Counted from the stretch's first letter, positions 1-6,937 are shown. The stretch is DNA of 14,462 nucleotides from Baffinella frigidus (GCA_026770585.1 MU646505.1:468735-483196); one strand, 5' to 3'. Notes: generated by a model from the letters alone, not told the origin. Numbers and translations are program-made.

Positions 1-33
1 CCCACACACACACACACTCCACATCCCTCGTCA

Positions 34-396
34 TCAGAACCGAGCAAACCTGACCCTGCCCTGATCTGACCAGCGCTTACCCCTCCTTTCTGCAGTCTCC
101 CTACGACCCCTCCAAGTTCCCGGAAGATCGCCGATTATACGCAAACTTGTTAGTTCCCCACCCCCTGACCGATCATATGCAAACTCGTCAGCCAACCTCT
201 CAAAACCAGACCCAGACCCTCCCCGACATTGGGTCGACAAAGTTCCGGCGGGCCTCGAATTTTGGCAGTGCGCACGGTAGCTGTGTCCTAGAACCCTATC
301 CGCGTCTCTTTTGGATATCTTGGGCGATGCACCGAAGACAACCGCCACACCTTCACGCAGAATCCAGACTGGCGCAGCGCAGCGCTCCGATGACAC
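34..396 (-). CDS. 120-codon open frame, hypothetical
   Basis: An uninterrupted minus-strand frame reads WILREGVAVVFGASPKISKR, DADRVLGHSYRAHCQNSRPA and ERLADEFAYDRSGGGELTS. Composition is protein-like, but it has no known family, and the opposite strand also has open frames (for example EDNRHTFTQNPDWRSAALR at 334-390), so coding on either strand is unproven. It contains a 38-bp-period repeat. Confidence 0.25.
   Translation of the reverse strand: MSSERCAAPVWILREGVAVVFGASPKISKRDADRVLGHSYRAHCQNSRPAGTLSTQCRGGSGSGFERLADEFAYDRSGGGELTSLRIIGDLPGTWRGRRETAERRGKRWSDQGRVRFARF
131..191 (+). repeat. Two 23-bp direct repeats, period 38
   Basis: CCGATTATACGCAAACTTG (131) and CCGATCATATGCAAACTCG (169) match at about 19 of 23 positions over their full length, all differences being transitions. 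Confidence 0.7.
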
Positions 397-410
397 GTTG
401 CCCCATGCAG

Positions 411-900
411 GTTTAACATCCTAGCGACGGTCGCGGTGACGGTGAATGTGGTGACCGTGACTTTCACGACCTACATGCTCCTTCCTCTCGCGAGCGAAGA
501 TCCATCTACCATCTACCGCTCCCTTAGCCGCCTGGAATGGTGACAATCTCTCTCTCTTTCCCTCCCTCCCTCCTCCCCCCCCAACTTTTCATTGCTATCT
601 CTCGCATCTCTCTCCCCCCCCACCCCGTCCCTCCTCGCGCGCTCTCTCCCTTGCTTTCCCTCTCTATCCCTCCTCTCTCTCCCCCCCTCCCTCTCCACGC
701 TCTATCACGCGACGGCATCCTGCCCTCAGGACGCTCTGTCTCTCTCCTCGCGCTCTCACGCTCTCTCTCTCTCGCGCGCGCTATCTTTCCCTCTGCGCTC
801 TCCCACGCTCTCTCGCTCTGTCTCTCTCTGCGCTCTCTCACGCTCTTTCTCGCCCGCTCTCTCACGCTCTCTCACGCTCTTTCTCGCCCGCTCTCTCACG

Positions 901-933
<33 letters not shown>

Positions 934-1418
934 GCTCTGGGGTCTCTCACGTTCTGGCTCTCGCGCAGGACGTCGTTCCCGTACTTCCTGGCAACGTTCG
1001 TCTCATTCTTCCTCCAGATCGCAATCGCTGTCCTTGCCCAGATGACAACGGTCCCTGCCAGCCACAAAATCTCACCTCAAGTCAACTGCCCTGAAATTTT
1101 CACCTCAAGTCAACTGCCCTGAAAGCCATAGCCGTACGGCAACGTTCGTCTCATTCTTCCTCCAGATCGCAATCGCTGTCCTTGCCCAGATGACAACGGT
1201 CCCTGCCAGCCACAAAATCTCACCTCAAGTCAACTGCCCTGAAATTTTCACCTCAAGTCAACTGCCCTGAAAGCCATAGCCGTACGGCAACGTTCATCTC
1301 ATTCTTCCTCCAGATCGCAATCGCTGTCCTCGCCCAGATGACCACAGTTCTCCTCACTCACTTCAAGGGCAAATCTCGAGTATTTGAACCCATGCTCACT
1401 TCCCTACCAGCCATATAA
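411..1418 (+). CDS. Membrane-protein exons with triplicated last exon
   Basis: Exon 411-539 reads FNILATVAVTVNVVTVTF and onward to RSLSRLEW, with a clear hydrophobic segment. It ends in phase 2 at TG|GTGACA. After a 429-nt CT-rich intron, acceptor CTCGCGCAG|G restores Trp and opens TSFPYFLATFVSFFLQIAIA, a second hydrophobic segment. The coding block from GCAACGTTC to CAGATGAC(A/C)AC(G/A) occurs three times (from 990, 1138 and 1286). Copies 2 and 3 can also be entered in the same phase from CATAG|C. Copy 1 would end PASHKISPQVN...QLP at 1122; copy 3 would end LLTHFKGKSRVFEPMLTS...AI at 1418. Copy 1 against copy 3 differs at four codons in this block, three of them synonymous. The 5' end is unclear (frame open from 394). 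I recognise no family; it looks like the C-terminal two-helix part of a larger membrane protein. Copy 3 might instead splice at ACA|GTTCTC to the phase-0 exon at 1617. Confidence 0.45.
540..968 (+). other. CT-rich intron
   Basis: Bounded by TG|GTGACA and GCGCAG|G, this interval is almost entirely C and T with repeated CTCTCACGCT motifs. Long Ser/Leu frames on the + strand and Arg/Glu frames on the other are by-products of the CT repeat, not proteins. Confidence 0.55.
990..1352 (+). repeat. 148-bp tandem repeat, two identical copies plus a third
   Basis: Copies at 990-1137 and 1138-1285 appear identical. A third begins at 1286, matches for about 65 bp and then diverges. Each full unit contains an inner 28-bp duplication (TCACCTCAAGTCAACTGCCC from 1072 and 1100, repeated in the second unit). 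The period is not a multiple of three, so read-through changes frame. Confidence 0.9.
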
Positions 1419-1540
1419 TTTCACCTTAAGCCAACTGCCCTGTAAGCCAGAGCCTTAGGTCAACCCTAGGAGCCGGCTCCCCGGGAACTTACTGCCGAGA
1501 AACAGCCACTTGACTTAAGGTGAAATGTTCTGGCTGGCAG
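1404..1540. mobile_element. MITE-like element with 34-bp inverted ends
   Basis: The left end (1404-1437, CTACCAGCCATATAATTTC...) and right end (1507-1540, ...AATGTTCTGGCTGGCAG) are inverted repeats matching at about 28 of 34 positions. The 137-bp interior has no open frame. Sequence like the left end also closes each 148-bp unit upstream (CTGCCAGCCACAAAATCTC). No target duplication was found. Confidence 0.5.
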
Positions 1541-1616
1541 TGCCCTTCCCTGTTACTTTGCGTTCCTTTTCACTCCCAGACTCACTTCCTCCTGACTCAC
1601 TCTCACTCCCCCGCAG

Positions 1617-2128
1617 CGCTCTACGCCTCTCTACCACTGCCTGAGTAAAACTGGGCTCGCCATAAACACATCCATAAACATATTCAGAGCAGATACTTCA
1701 ATACAACAGAGCAACTACCATACGTTTATGGCGAACGCATGTTTACTGGGGCACAGCTGGGCTCTCTGCGACCCAGCATTGATGCATTTCCACGATGGTA
1801 TGTCTCGACGGTGCCCCTGACGTCGTGTCGTTGCTGCAGAATGGAGGCTACATCAAAACTCAACCCGTGTGCTCTCCTGCAACAGGGAGATCCCTGGGCG
1901 ACTCAGATTGCCGCTGGATTGGCTATTGGACTCGCAGGGTATACCCCCCCACCCCCACCCCCCGCTCGCGAGCGATTCCTGCGCTCTTTTGTTGCACTCC
2001 GGGGACGGTTGCTGGAATATGTGAGGGAGGGGGCAGGTTATTCCGGCCCGTGCACTCTTGTTTGCGCGACGTTTGTCAGCGGGCCGTTGCACAAGGGGGG
2101 GTTGTGGGTGCGGGGCCAGCAGGTCTAA
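1617..2128 (+). CDS. Small hypothetical gene, three exons
   Basis: Exons 1617-1797, 1840-1938 and 2037-2128 join in phases 1 and 1 and total 124 codons including TAA. The first follows a good acceptor (CTCACTCCCCCGCAG) and reads RSTPLYHCLSKTGLAINTS and onward; an in-frame ATG at 1728 could start an 86-residue protein, MANACLLGHSWALCDPALM. The next exon reads EWRLHQNSTRVLSCNREIP to DWLLDSQ and the last YSGPCTLVCATFVSGPLH to the stop. Intron 1 is 42 nt (GTATGT...TTGCTGCAG); intron 2 is 98 nt with a poor pyrimidine tract (GGGGGCAG). No family is recognised. The last exon overlaps a different-frame exon proposed at 2080-2138; at most one is right. Confidence 0.4.
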
Positions 2129-2873
2129 TGGCTCTGGAGTGAGAGATCCATCTGCGCTCCTAAACCCTGAACCCCAACCCAGGGCGGGCCTGCCGCACTT
2201 CTGCTGGATGATAGCGGATGCGTGGCCTATCTTCTACTCGTACGCACCCCTCCCCCCGCACCGATGGAATTCTGAAATCCATCAATGCATGAATGCGTGA
2301 ACTCATGAATGAATGAGTACATGCATGCATGCATGCATGCATGCATGAATGAATTGAGGCGCAAGGAGGAAAGCCTCCCCGAAGCGGTCTGTCGAGATCA
2401 ACACTGATCCACACATCGCCCACGAACATTGCAGCACAATCGCTCTCTCTCTCTCGCTCGCTCGCTCGCTCTCTCTCTCTCTCTCGCATCCACCAAACCG
2501 CCTCAGCATCTCAGGCTCACCTGCGCATCCCGCTTCGCCCTGTGTTTCCAGCCTGGTGTGCTGTATCCACACCTCGGGCTATCACGGGATTTCGGCTCGA
2601 ATCGGGCCACCTTTCAGTCAACATATCCGTAAGAACTCGCCTATGTCCCGGCGGTATTGCCTACCGTAGGTTCTATTGAGTATCCAGTCATGGGTTATTC
2701 AAGAAACCCCTTTGTAGTCCGCTGTGTGGGTATGTTCACGTTGGTGAATGTTTTGGGGGATGGGGGCAGGGGCTGGGGGGCGTTCTTTCCGTTTTTCTGG
2801 ACGAGAGCCGTCAGGGAAGATGCCAAGAAAATCGGTGTGCCATGCCATCCCAACCCCAAACCCTCAGCCCTAA
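2080..2873 (+). CDS. Small hypothetical gene with ~40-nt introns
   Basis: Exons 2507-2628, 2670-2729 and 2770-2873 join through introns of 41 nt (GTAAGA...CTACCGTAG) and 40 nt (GTATGT...GGGGGCAG), both phase 1. They read ISGSPAHPASPCVSSLV ... FSQHI-R-SIEYPVMGYSRNPFVVRCV-G-GAGGRSFRFSGREPS to TAA inside a telomere-like stretch at 2871. A candidate upstream exon 2080-2138 (acceptor TTTGTCAG, donor GA|GTGAGA) ends in the matching phase 2 and contains GVVGAGPAGLMAL, which resembles the GxGxxG nucleotide-binding turn of flavoproteins. What follows does not look like the rest of such a fold, and the DNA there is G-rich, so the likeness may be chance. The 2507-2628 piece is also open in a second frame (LTCASRFALCF), and reading through the first intron is blocked only by its GTAAG stop. 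Confidence 0.35.
2159..2185 (+). repeat. Short telomere-like stretch
   Basis: TCCTAAACCCTGAACCCC and neighbours match degenerate CCCTAAA units. Confidence 0.5.
2318..2347. repeat. (ATGC)n microsatellite
   Basis: CATG/CATGC units repeat about seven times, flanked by ATGAATGA repeats. The tract is self-complementary and lies in the intron-like interval 2139-2506. Confidence 0.9.
2433..2485 (+). repeat. CT/CTCG simple repeat before an acceptor
   Basis: CTCTCTCTCTCGCTCGCTCG and similar sequence runs to 2485, 22 nt before the candidate acceptor GCCTCAG at 2506, where it would serve as a pyrimidine tract. Confidence 0.85.
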
Positions 2874-2972
2874 ACCCTAAACCTCAAATCCTACACACCA
2901 GGCCCTCAACTATAAACCCTAAACCCTAAACCCCGATCCCCAAATCCCCAAACCCGAACCCTGGCCCCCACA
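2850..2972 (+). repeat. Degenerate CCCTAAA island
   Basis: More than a dozen imperfect heptamers (CCCTAAACCCTAAACCTC, CCCTCAACTATAAACCC, CCCAAATCCCC) run on the + strand. The 3' part of a candidate coding exon and its stop codon fall within it. Confidence 0.85.
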
Positions 2973-3074
2973 CCTATCTACGCTGTGCTTGAGTGGAGCC
3001 CTGTTGGCGTCAAGTCACCCCGTCTTCTTCTTCTTCTTCATTCTCACGCCTGGACATGAGGGATACAGACGACC

Positions 3075-3478
3075 ATGCGGCTGCCCCCATTCCCTGCTCG
3101 CTGGCCTCGTTGCACTTGTGTGGCCAACACCTCTCTCTCTCGTAACACCAGTGAAACGATCGTGGCTCTCGCTCGCAGGGTTGCTGATGTACTCGGAAGC
3201 CCAAGGCCACATCCGGATCCTCCCAGGTCTCCCCAGCCCTTGTGTTTTGTCCGCACAGGTTTTCTGGTGGTGCCACTCAGTGGGCCTCGCAGATCGGTGC
3301 ATGTATATCCGTGGCGGTTGTTGAGAATTGCTCGGTACCAAGAATTGCTCGGTACATCTTATTAACCGACACTTCGACCAGATCTATGGTCGAGTTTTCC
3401 TTCGAAGGCTACTGTGTTGATTGGATGCCCACACTCGTGGCACATGCCCTGTGCGCCTGCCTCGAGTGGTGGGCGTAA
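3075..3478 (+). CDS. Small hypothetical gene, two exons
   Basis: From ATG at 3075 the frame reads MRLPPFPARWPRCTCVAN, then TSETIVALARRVADVLGSP, to a donor CCCAG|GTCTCC at 3226. A 32-nt intron ending TTTTGTCCGCACAG leads in matching phase 2 to 3259, which reads FSGGATQWASQIGACISVA ... SMVEFSFEGYCVDWMPTL ... CLEWWA and stops at 3478, giving 123 residues. The region after 3400 is Cys- and Trp-rich. No family is recognised. A competing model from the same ATG removes a 37-nt intron (3142-3178, GTAACA...CTCGCAG) and, keeping phase, ends at 3365. Without any splicing the frame also runs to 3365. I favour the longer product because its composition is the most protein-like. Confidence 0.4.
3324..3355 (+). 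repeat. 17-bp-period direct repeat
   Basis: AGAATTGCTCGGTAC occurs at 3324-3338 and 3341-3355. The period is not a multiple of three although it lies in a candidate exon. Confidence 0.85.
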
Positions 3479-3872
3479 TATTTCACCCATCGGGTTCGTT
3501 GTCCCTGCCGGTACCCTTCTCCACATCAATCGCAAGTTTGCCAGCCTGGAGCTGAGTACCGGTCAAATCGTTGAATAACCCTCGACCACAAAAGTTGATC
3601 GATTTGTACTACAACAATATTTTTACGACTTTTTTGTACCAGAAATCATTCATCACGACCGCGAGGAATCCTCGCGGTTTTGTGGGCAACGTGATCTTAA
3701 GTTGACAAATATACCCTGGGGTCAACTCGAGGCCGGCTCCCCTGCCTTAACGCTTTAACCGCCCTGCGTCCAGTACACCTTCCGCGTGTTCTAACCTCTA
3801 AACAGTAAAACTCCTAAACCCTGAAATCAGCGATCTGAAATTTGGGTGTCCCGGATATCAGAGGGAGAGGGG
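3479..3872. other. Intergenic interval with no supported gene
   Basis: No open frame here looks coding. It contains a perfect palindrome (3658-3678), a short telomere-like stretch (3793-3826), and GGTCAAC...GCCGGCTCCCC at 3720-3743, which resembles 1459-1483 inside the element at 1404-1540. Confidence 0.5.
3658..3678. repeat. 21-bp perfect palindrome, 1-nt centre
   Basis: ACCGCGAGGA and TCCTCGCGGT flank a single A, and TTTT follows. In bacteria this would suggest a terminator; in this eukaryotic setting it may be part of a transposon or a cruciform-prone site. Confidence 0.8.
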
Positions 3873-3959
3873 GATGCGGAAGACTCCCTTCTTCAAGACG
3901 GGTGCTCCCCCCCCACCTCATCCCACACCGTCCAACCGAGAGAGTGAGATAGAGCGAGA

Positions 3960-3973
3960 GTGTGTGTGTGTGC

Positions 3974-4006
<33 letters not shown>

Positions 4007-4190
4007 CGACAGCAAAAGCGATAGCGATAAAGATAGAGATAGAGATAGAGATAAAGATAGAGATAGAGATAGAGATAGAGATAGAGATAGAGATAGAGAT
4101 AGAGATAGAAATAGAAATAGAGATAGAGATAGAAATACAGATAGAGAAAGAGATAGATATATTGAAAGCGAGAGAGAGAGAGAGAGACAG
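3960..4190. repeat. TG/AG microsatellite and AGATAG hexamer array
   Basis: TG repeats (about 3960-3987) pass into AG repeats (to 4006). A long (AGATAG)n array follows (about 4019-4150) with scattered AAATAG variants, then more AG repeats. Long Glu/Ile and Ser/Leu frames across it are repeat artefacts. Confidence 0.9.
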
Positions 4191-4202
4191 AGGGATTCGC
4201 AG

Positions 4203-4775
4203 CACTCTATGTTCAAACCGACTAGAGTCGTATCGTGCCGAAAGCACAGCCTTGTGTGAGGCATGGCACGCGAGGAAGTGGTCACGCGGACTGGCGGAGG
4301 TATGTCACGCGAGGGTTGTGAAAAGCCTTGTTGGAGGGGCAGGCTCGACCCGGAGGTCGAGTGAGGGTGGTGTCAAGTGCCTTGTCGAGGCACGTCAAGC
4401 GAGGGTGGTTTGGCGAGTTCTCTCTCTCTCACACACACACGCACCCTCTCTCGTGTTGGAGGAGCAGGCTGGAACCGGGGGTGGCGCACCGGAAGAGCGT
4501 CCTCTACTCACGCTTTCTCTCTCCCTCTCTCCCTCTCTCCCTCTATCTCTATATCTCTCTCTCGCTCTCTCTCGCTCTCTCTCGCTCTCTCTCGCTCTCT
4601 CTCGCTCTCTCGCTCTCCCTCTCCCTCTCCCTCTCTTTCTCTCTCTCTCTCGCTCGCTCTTCCTCTCTTGTGTCGGAGGAGCAGACTGGAGCCGGAGGTA
4701 GCGCACCTGAAGAACGTGGTCAAGCGTGCCCTCCCGTCCATGCCAGACTCTCGCGTCGTCTACCTCGCTGTCACG
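4203..4775 (+). CDS. Candidate exons within a degenerate exon-repeat array
   Basis: Two pieces look coding. Exon 4203-4299 (acceptor GGATTCGCAG, strong donor GCGGAG|GTATGT) reads [20 protein letters not shown] then [12 protein letters not shown]. Exon 4685-4775 (acceptor GGAGCAG after a 150-bp CT tract, donor ACG|GTATCA) reads [19 protein letters not shown] then [11 protein letters not shown]. Between them lie weaker copies of the same motif, for example [27 protein letters not shown] and [15 protein letters not shown]. The two exons do not share a phase directly (0 against 2), so an intermediate exon or a different link is needed. The second exon ends in phase 0 and could join the next gene at 5308 (GTGGCAG|ATGGCG), making 4685-6336 one helical-repeat gene. 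No family is recognised. Confidence 0.35.
4510..4665 (+). repeat. CT-rich tract
   Basis: Repeated CTCTCTCTCGCTCTCTCTCG and CTCCCT motifs end about 20 nt before the candidate acceptor at 4684. Confidence 0.9.
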
Positions 4776-4803
4776 GTATCACGCCGCCGCCCACGGATAA
4801 TTT

Positions 4804-5095
4804 TCAGTTAACTCCGTAGCCTACGTTTTCAGTCACGTGACTGAAACCGCAGAGCGGGGCGGGGCTGACATAGGGCCCGTGGCGGGGCTGTTGCCAAGTG
4901 GTTGTGTACCACGTAGTTTCTCGTAGATTGGATTGTCCAAAGAGTTTCTCGTATGCATGAAAATTGAGGTAGCTGATCGCCTCGTTGCTGCAAGGTTGGT
5001 GGGGTGCTAGGATCTTGGCCACGCGGGCTGCAGAGCCTTTCCGGTAGGACTTGGTCGTGCTCAGTGTTCCCAATTGCCGAATTGGAGATATTCAT
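4804..5095 (-). CDS. Open frame, antisense, hypothetical
   Basis: The minus strand is open from about 5095 to a TGA at 4804 and reads STTKSYRKGSAARVAKILAP, NEAISYLNFHAYEKLFGQS, and TTWQQPRHGPYVSPAP. Composition is protein-like, but no start codon or splice sites fix its ends. A second overlapping minus frame from an ATG at about 5095 (MNISNSAIGNTEHDQ) is also open. It would lie opposite a long + strand intron if 4685-6336 is one gene. No family is recognised. Confidence 0.25.
4827..4846. promoter_or_regulatory. 20-bp perfect palindrome centred on CACGTG
   Basis: TTTCAGTCACGTGACTGAAA is its own reverse complement. CACGTG is the E-box/G-box core bound by bHLH and bZIP dimers. A TTTTCAGTTAACT copy lies 25 bp upstream at 4801. 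A regulatory role is inference. Confidence 0.4.
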
Positions 5096-5163
5096 GTGTA
5101 CCACGAAACTGGGCAGGTTTTACACCAGGACCGTGAATGATTTGGGCAGGCTGTGTGCCAGAC

Positions 5164-5195
5164 ACCTAAACCCCAGACCCTAAATCCTAACCCCC
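5164..5195 (+). repeat. Short telomere-like stretch
   Basis: CTAAACCCCAGACCCTAAAT and following bases are degenerate CCCTAAA units. Confidence 0.5.
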
Positions 5196-5240
5196 GGCGT
5201 GATTCCGCGCTGCAACACCCTGATTTTCACGGTTTCATGG

Positions 5241-5290
5241 GTATCAATATAAATTAAATATTAGATCAATAGAAATTAAATATGAAATAG
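5241..5290. other. AT-rich island before a gene
   Basis: GTATCAATATAAATTAAATA and the next 30 nt are strongly AT-rich in GC-rich surroundings, with AAATTAAATAT nearly repeated at 5251 and 5274. It ends just before the first exon at 5299 and could be a core promoter or an intron end. Confidence 0.35.
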
Positions 5291-5298
5291 CAAGATGG

Positions 5299-6336
5299 AT
5301 GTGGCAGATGGCGCAGGAGGGCCTCGACGTGCCCACCCTCGCGAGCCTCGCGGAACGCGAACCACGCCTCCTCTACGAGGTCCTCTCGAAGGCTGAAGAT
5401 GTCAACTTCGCGTTGCGCCGCGGTAAGTTGTCCTCCCCGCATAAGTTGTCCTCCCTACATAAGTTGTGCTCCCCGCCTGCCGGCGTACCTCTCCTTGCGA
5501 GTTTTCCCCAGAAGGCGTCTCGCCAGAATGCTGGATGCGATCCGCGCGGAGAAAGCCCCGCCGACGGGTTTGGCTCGAGTGTTGTTCAGGGGAGGTGACC
5601 AACCCGGGCATGCTCTGTACTGGGAACCCCGCTGTTTTGTCAAGAGTTGCGAGACATTGGTCACGGTTACTGTCTCTTCTTTATCTCTGTCTCGCTATCT
5701 CTCTCTCTCTCTCTCAGCATACCCCTCTCTCTGTCTTCCTCTCTCTCTCTCGCCCCCCCTCTCGCTCGCTCTCTCTCGGACGCAATCAACGCAATGGTCA
5801 GTTATCGCCACCTCTTCGAAAACCCTCGCGTAGTGCCCCGTCTGCTACACGTTTTCACACCCATAACCTGTGCGTTACAGGCGAGCGTCTGAAGATGCTG
5901 GAGGTGTTGCTCGAGGTGGCTCAAAATCCCGATGTGGCAGACCAGCTCCTCCCGCGCTGCACGGCGGTCTCCCCCCGCCCTCCTTTGATCCGTAACTGCC
6001 AGACCCACGTACCTCATGACACCACTGAGGTACGGGGAGTTACGTGGGTCTTGCGGATTATCACTGGACGAGATGCGGTACGTGTGCCTGCCGGATGGTA
6101 ACGAAGATTTCATTTTTTTTCGGCGATCCATTTGCTGCAAATGTGAGGAGCGGCCAAACGGGTAATTGGATTCACTGGGGATGGCAGATGCATCCATTGT
6201 CATGCCTTCTTGCTCTGCCTCAGTTGCGGTGCCCGACTATTCCAAAGTTGACATGCTGGGTTTGCAGTGCAACCTCGTCAATTTTGGAGTGGGAAAGAGC
6301 CGGTGTTCGAGCCCGAATAGACTGACACAGGGCTAG
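5299..6336 (+). CDS. Four-exon hypothetical helical protein
   Basis: Exons 5299-5422, 5502-5594, 5881-5991 and 6224-6336 join in phase 1 at all three junctions, giving 146 residues and a TAG stop. Junctions are CGCG|GTAAGTTG to CTTGCGAG, GGAG|GTGACC to GCGTTACAG, and ATCC|GTAACT to CTGCCTCAG. The product reads MWQMAQEGLDVPTLASLAE, LLYEVLSKAEDVNFALRR, RRLARMLDAIRAEKAPPTGL, GERLKMLEVLLEVAQNPDVA and VPDYSKVDMLGLQCNLVNF. It is rich in amphipathic helices, suggesting an alpha-solenoid scaffold, but no named repeat family is recognised. The GAG acceptor of exon 2 was preferred over the nearby CCCCAG because only it gives the clearly coding frame. The start is uncertain: the frame is open upstream to 5224. 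An alternative acceptor, GTGGCAG|ATGGCG at 5308, would link it to the exon ending at 4775. Confidence 0.55.
5424..5477 (+). repeat. Three 18-bp tandem repeats at a splice donor
   Basis: TAAGTTGTCCTCCCCGCA is repeated three times with few changes, starting at the second base of the donor GTAAGTT. Only the first copy keeps the GT of the donor; the others read ATAAGTT. Confidence 0.9.
5675..5778 (+). repeat. CT-rich tract in intron
   Basis: A run of CTCTCT with CCCCCCT and CTCGCT interruptions lies in the 286-nt second intron of the 5299-6336 gene. Confidence 0.85.
6001..6051. repeat. Nested inverted repeats in an intron
   Basis: AGACCCACGTA (6001) pairs with TACGTGGGTCT (6041), and GTACCTCA (6009) pairs with TGAGGTAC (6026). 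The outer arms start 9 nt after the candidate donor at 5992, so the RNA could fold there. Confidence 0.8.
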
Positions 6337-6387
6337 GCCTCCAACGTTTTTCCGCGACATGGATGGTGACGACCCCGTTGGGGAAAT

Positions 6388-6534
6388 ACATTTTGGAAGA
6401 TCACAGATTCAGCATCACTCTATTGCTATGCTAGGTATGGATTTTATACCCCAGGTAGCAACTTCAACCATAACTCGCAGAAACCAGAAGCTGACACAGC
6501 AGTGTGATACTGATGGAGTAATCTTCCAAAATTG
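6388..6534. mobile_element. MITE-like element, GAAAT target duplication
   Basis: Left end ACATTTTGGAAGATCACAG (6388) and right end GTAATCTTCCAAAATTG (to 6534) are inverted repeats matching at about 23 of 31 positions. GAAAT flanks both sides (6383-6387 and 6534-6538). The roughly 147-bp interior has no convincing frame. It sits between two gene models. Confidence 0.5.
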
Positions 6535-6552
6535 AAATGGAGTGGTGTACGA

Positions 6553-6937
6553 TTTGGAGCAGGCGCATCCGCATCCGGAAAGGCCTCGGAGCTCCGCATC
6601 GTACGACTCAGCCAAGGTGCGCCAACCTCTCTCTCCCTACCTTGCACGCGTAGCTGTATCCGCGTGGCGCGCCTTTGCACAAGTGACAGTGATAACCCCA
6701 GGGAATAGTAGTCGACAAGGAGCACTCCATTTTTATGTTGCGCACATGCGTGTGAGCGTTGCCTGGAAACGTGGTCCAACACCTCTCGTTAGGTCGGATG
6801 TGACAGCAAGGCTGCTGCGGTGCGTGGGACTTGCCGCACGAGGAACCCGAGGCATGCCTTTCGATTCGTCTTTTTGGTCCGTTGGTCGTTATACGGCTCG
6901 CGCCGTATCCTTCAAGTGGCGAGCGCTTCAGATTTGA
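6553..6937 (+). CDS. Hypothetical gene, two exons, 37-nt intron
   Basis: Exon 6553-6616 reads FGAGASASGKASELRIVRLS to CAAG, followed by a 37-nt intron (GTGCGC...TTGCACGCGTAG with a CTCTCTCTCC tract). In matching phase 1 the exon 6654-6937 reads VSAWRAFAQVTVITPGNSS, QGALHFYVAHMRVSVAWKRG, and on to YTARAVSFKWRALQI and TGA. It is Arg- and aromatic-rich with a basic C-terminus. The 5' end is not fixed; the first frame is open back to 6514 with no ATG, so an upstream exon is expected, possibly beyond the MITE-like element. An unspliced frame from 6542 covers the same second part but begins with a less protein-like segment. No family is recognised. Confidence 0.45.

Noticed and set aside
537-1122. 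Long Ser/Leu- and Arg/Glu-rich open frames over the CT tract
   Set aside because: A dinucleotide repeat gives open frames on both strands; only the part after 969 looks like protein.
3658-3682. Rho-independent terminator
   Set aside because: The window is eukaryotic in all other respects; the stem has a one-base loop.
3874-4701. 275-codon frame with long Glu-Ile runs
   Set aside because: Most of it translates AG and AGATAG simple repeats; only the non-repeat part after about 4200 was kept as candidate exons.
6296-6320. tRNA T-arm-like GTTCGAGCC
   Set aside because: No flanking stem, anticodon arm or D-arm could be paired.
6556-6585. GASASGK resembling a Walker A loop
   Set aside because: The position after GK is Ala rather than Ser/Thr and no kinase or ATPase context follows.
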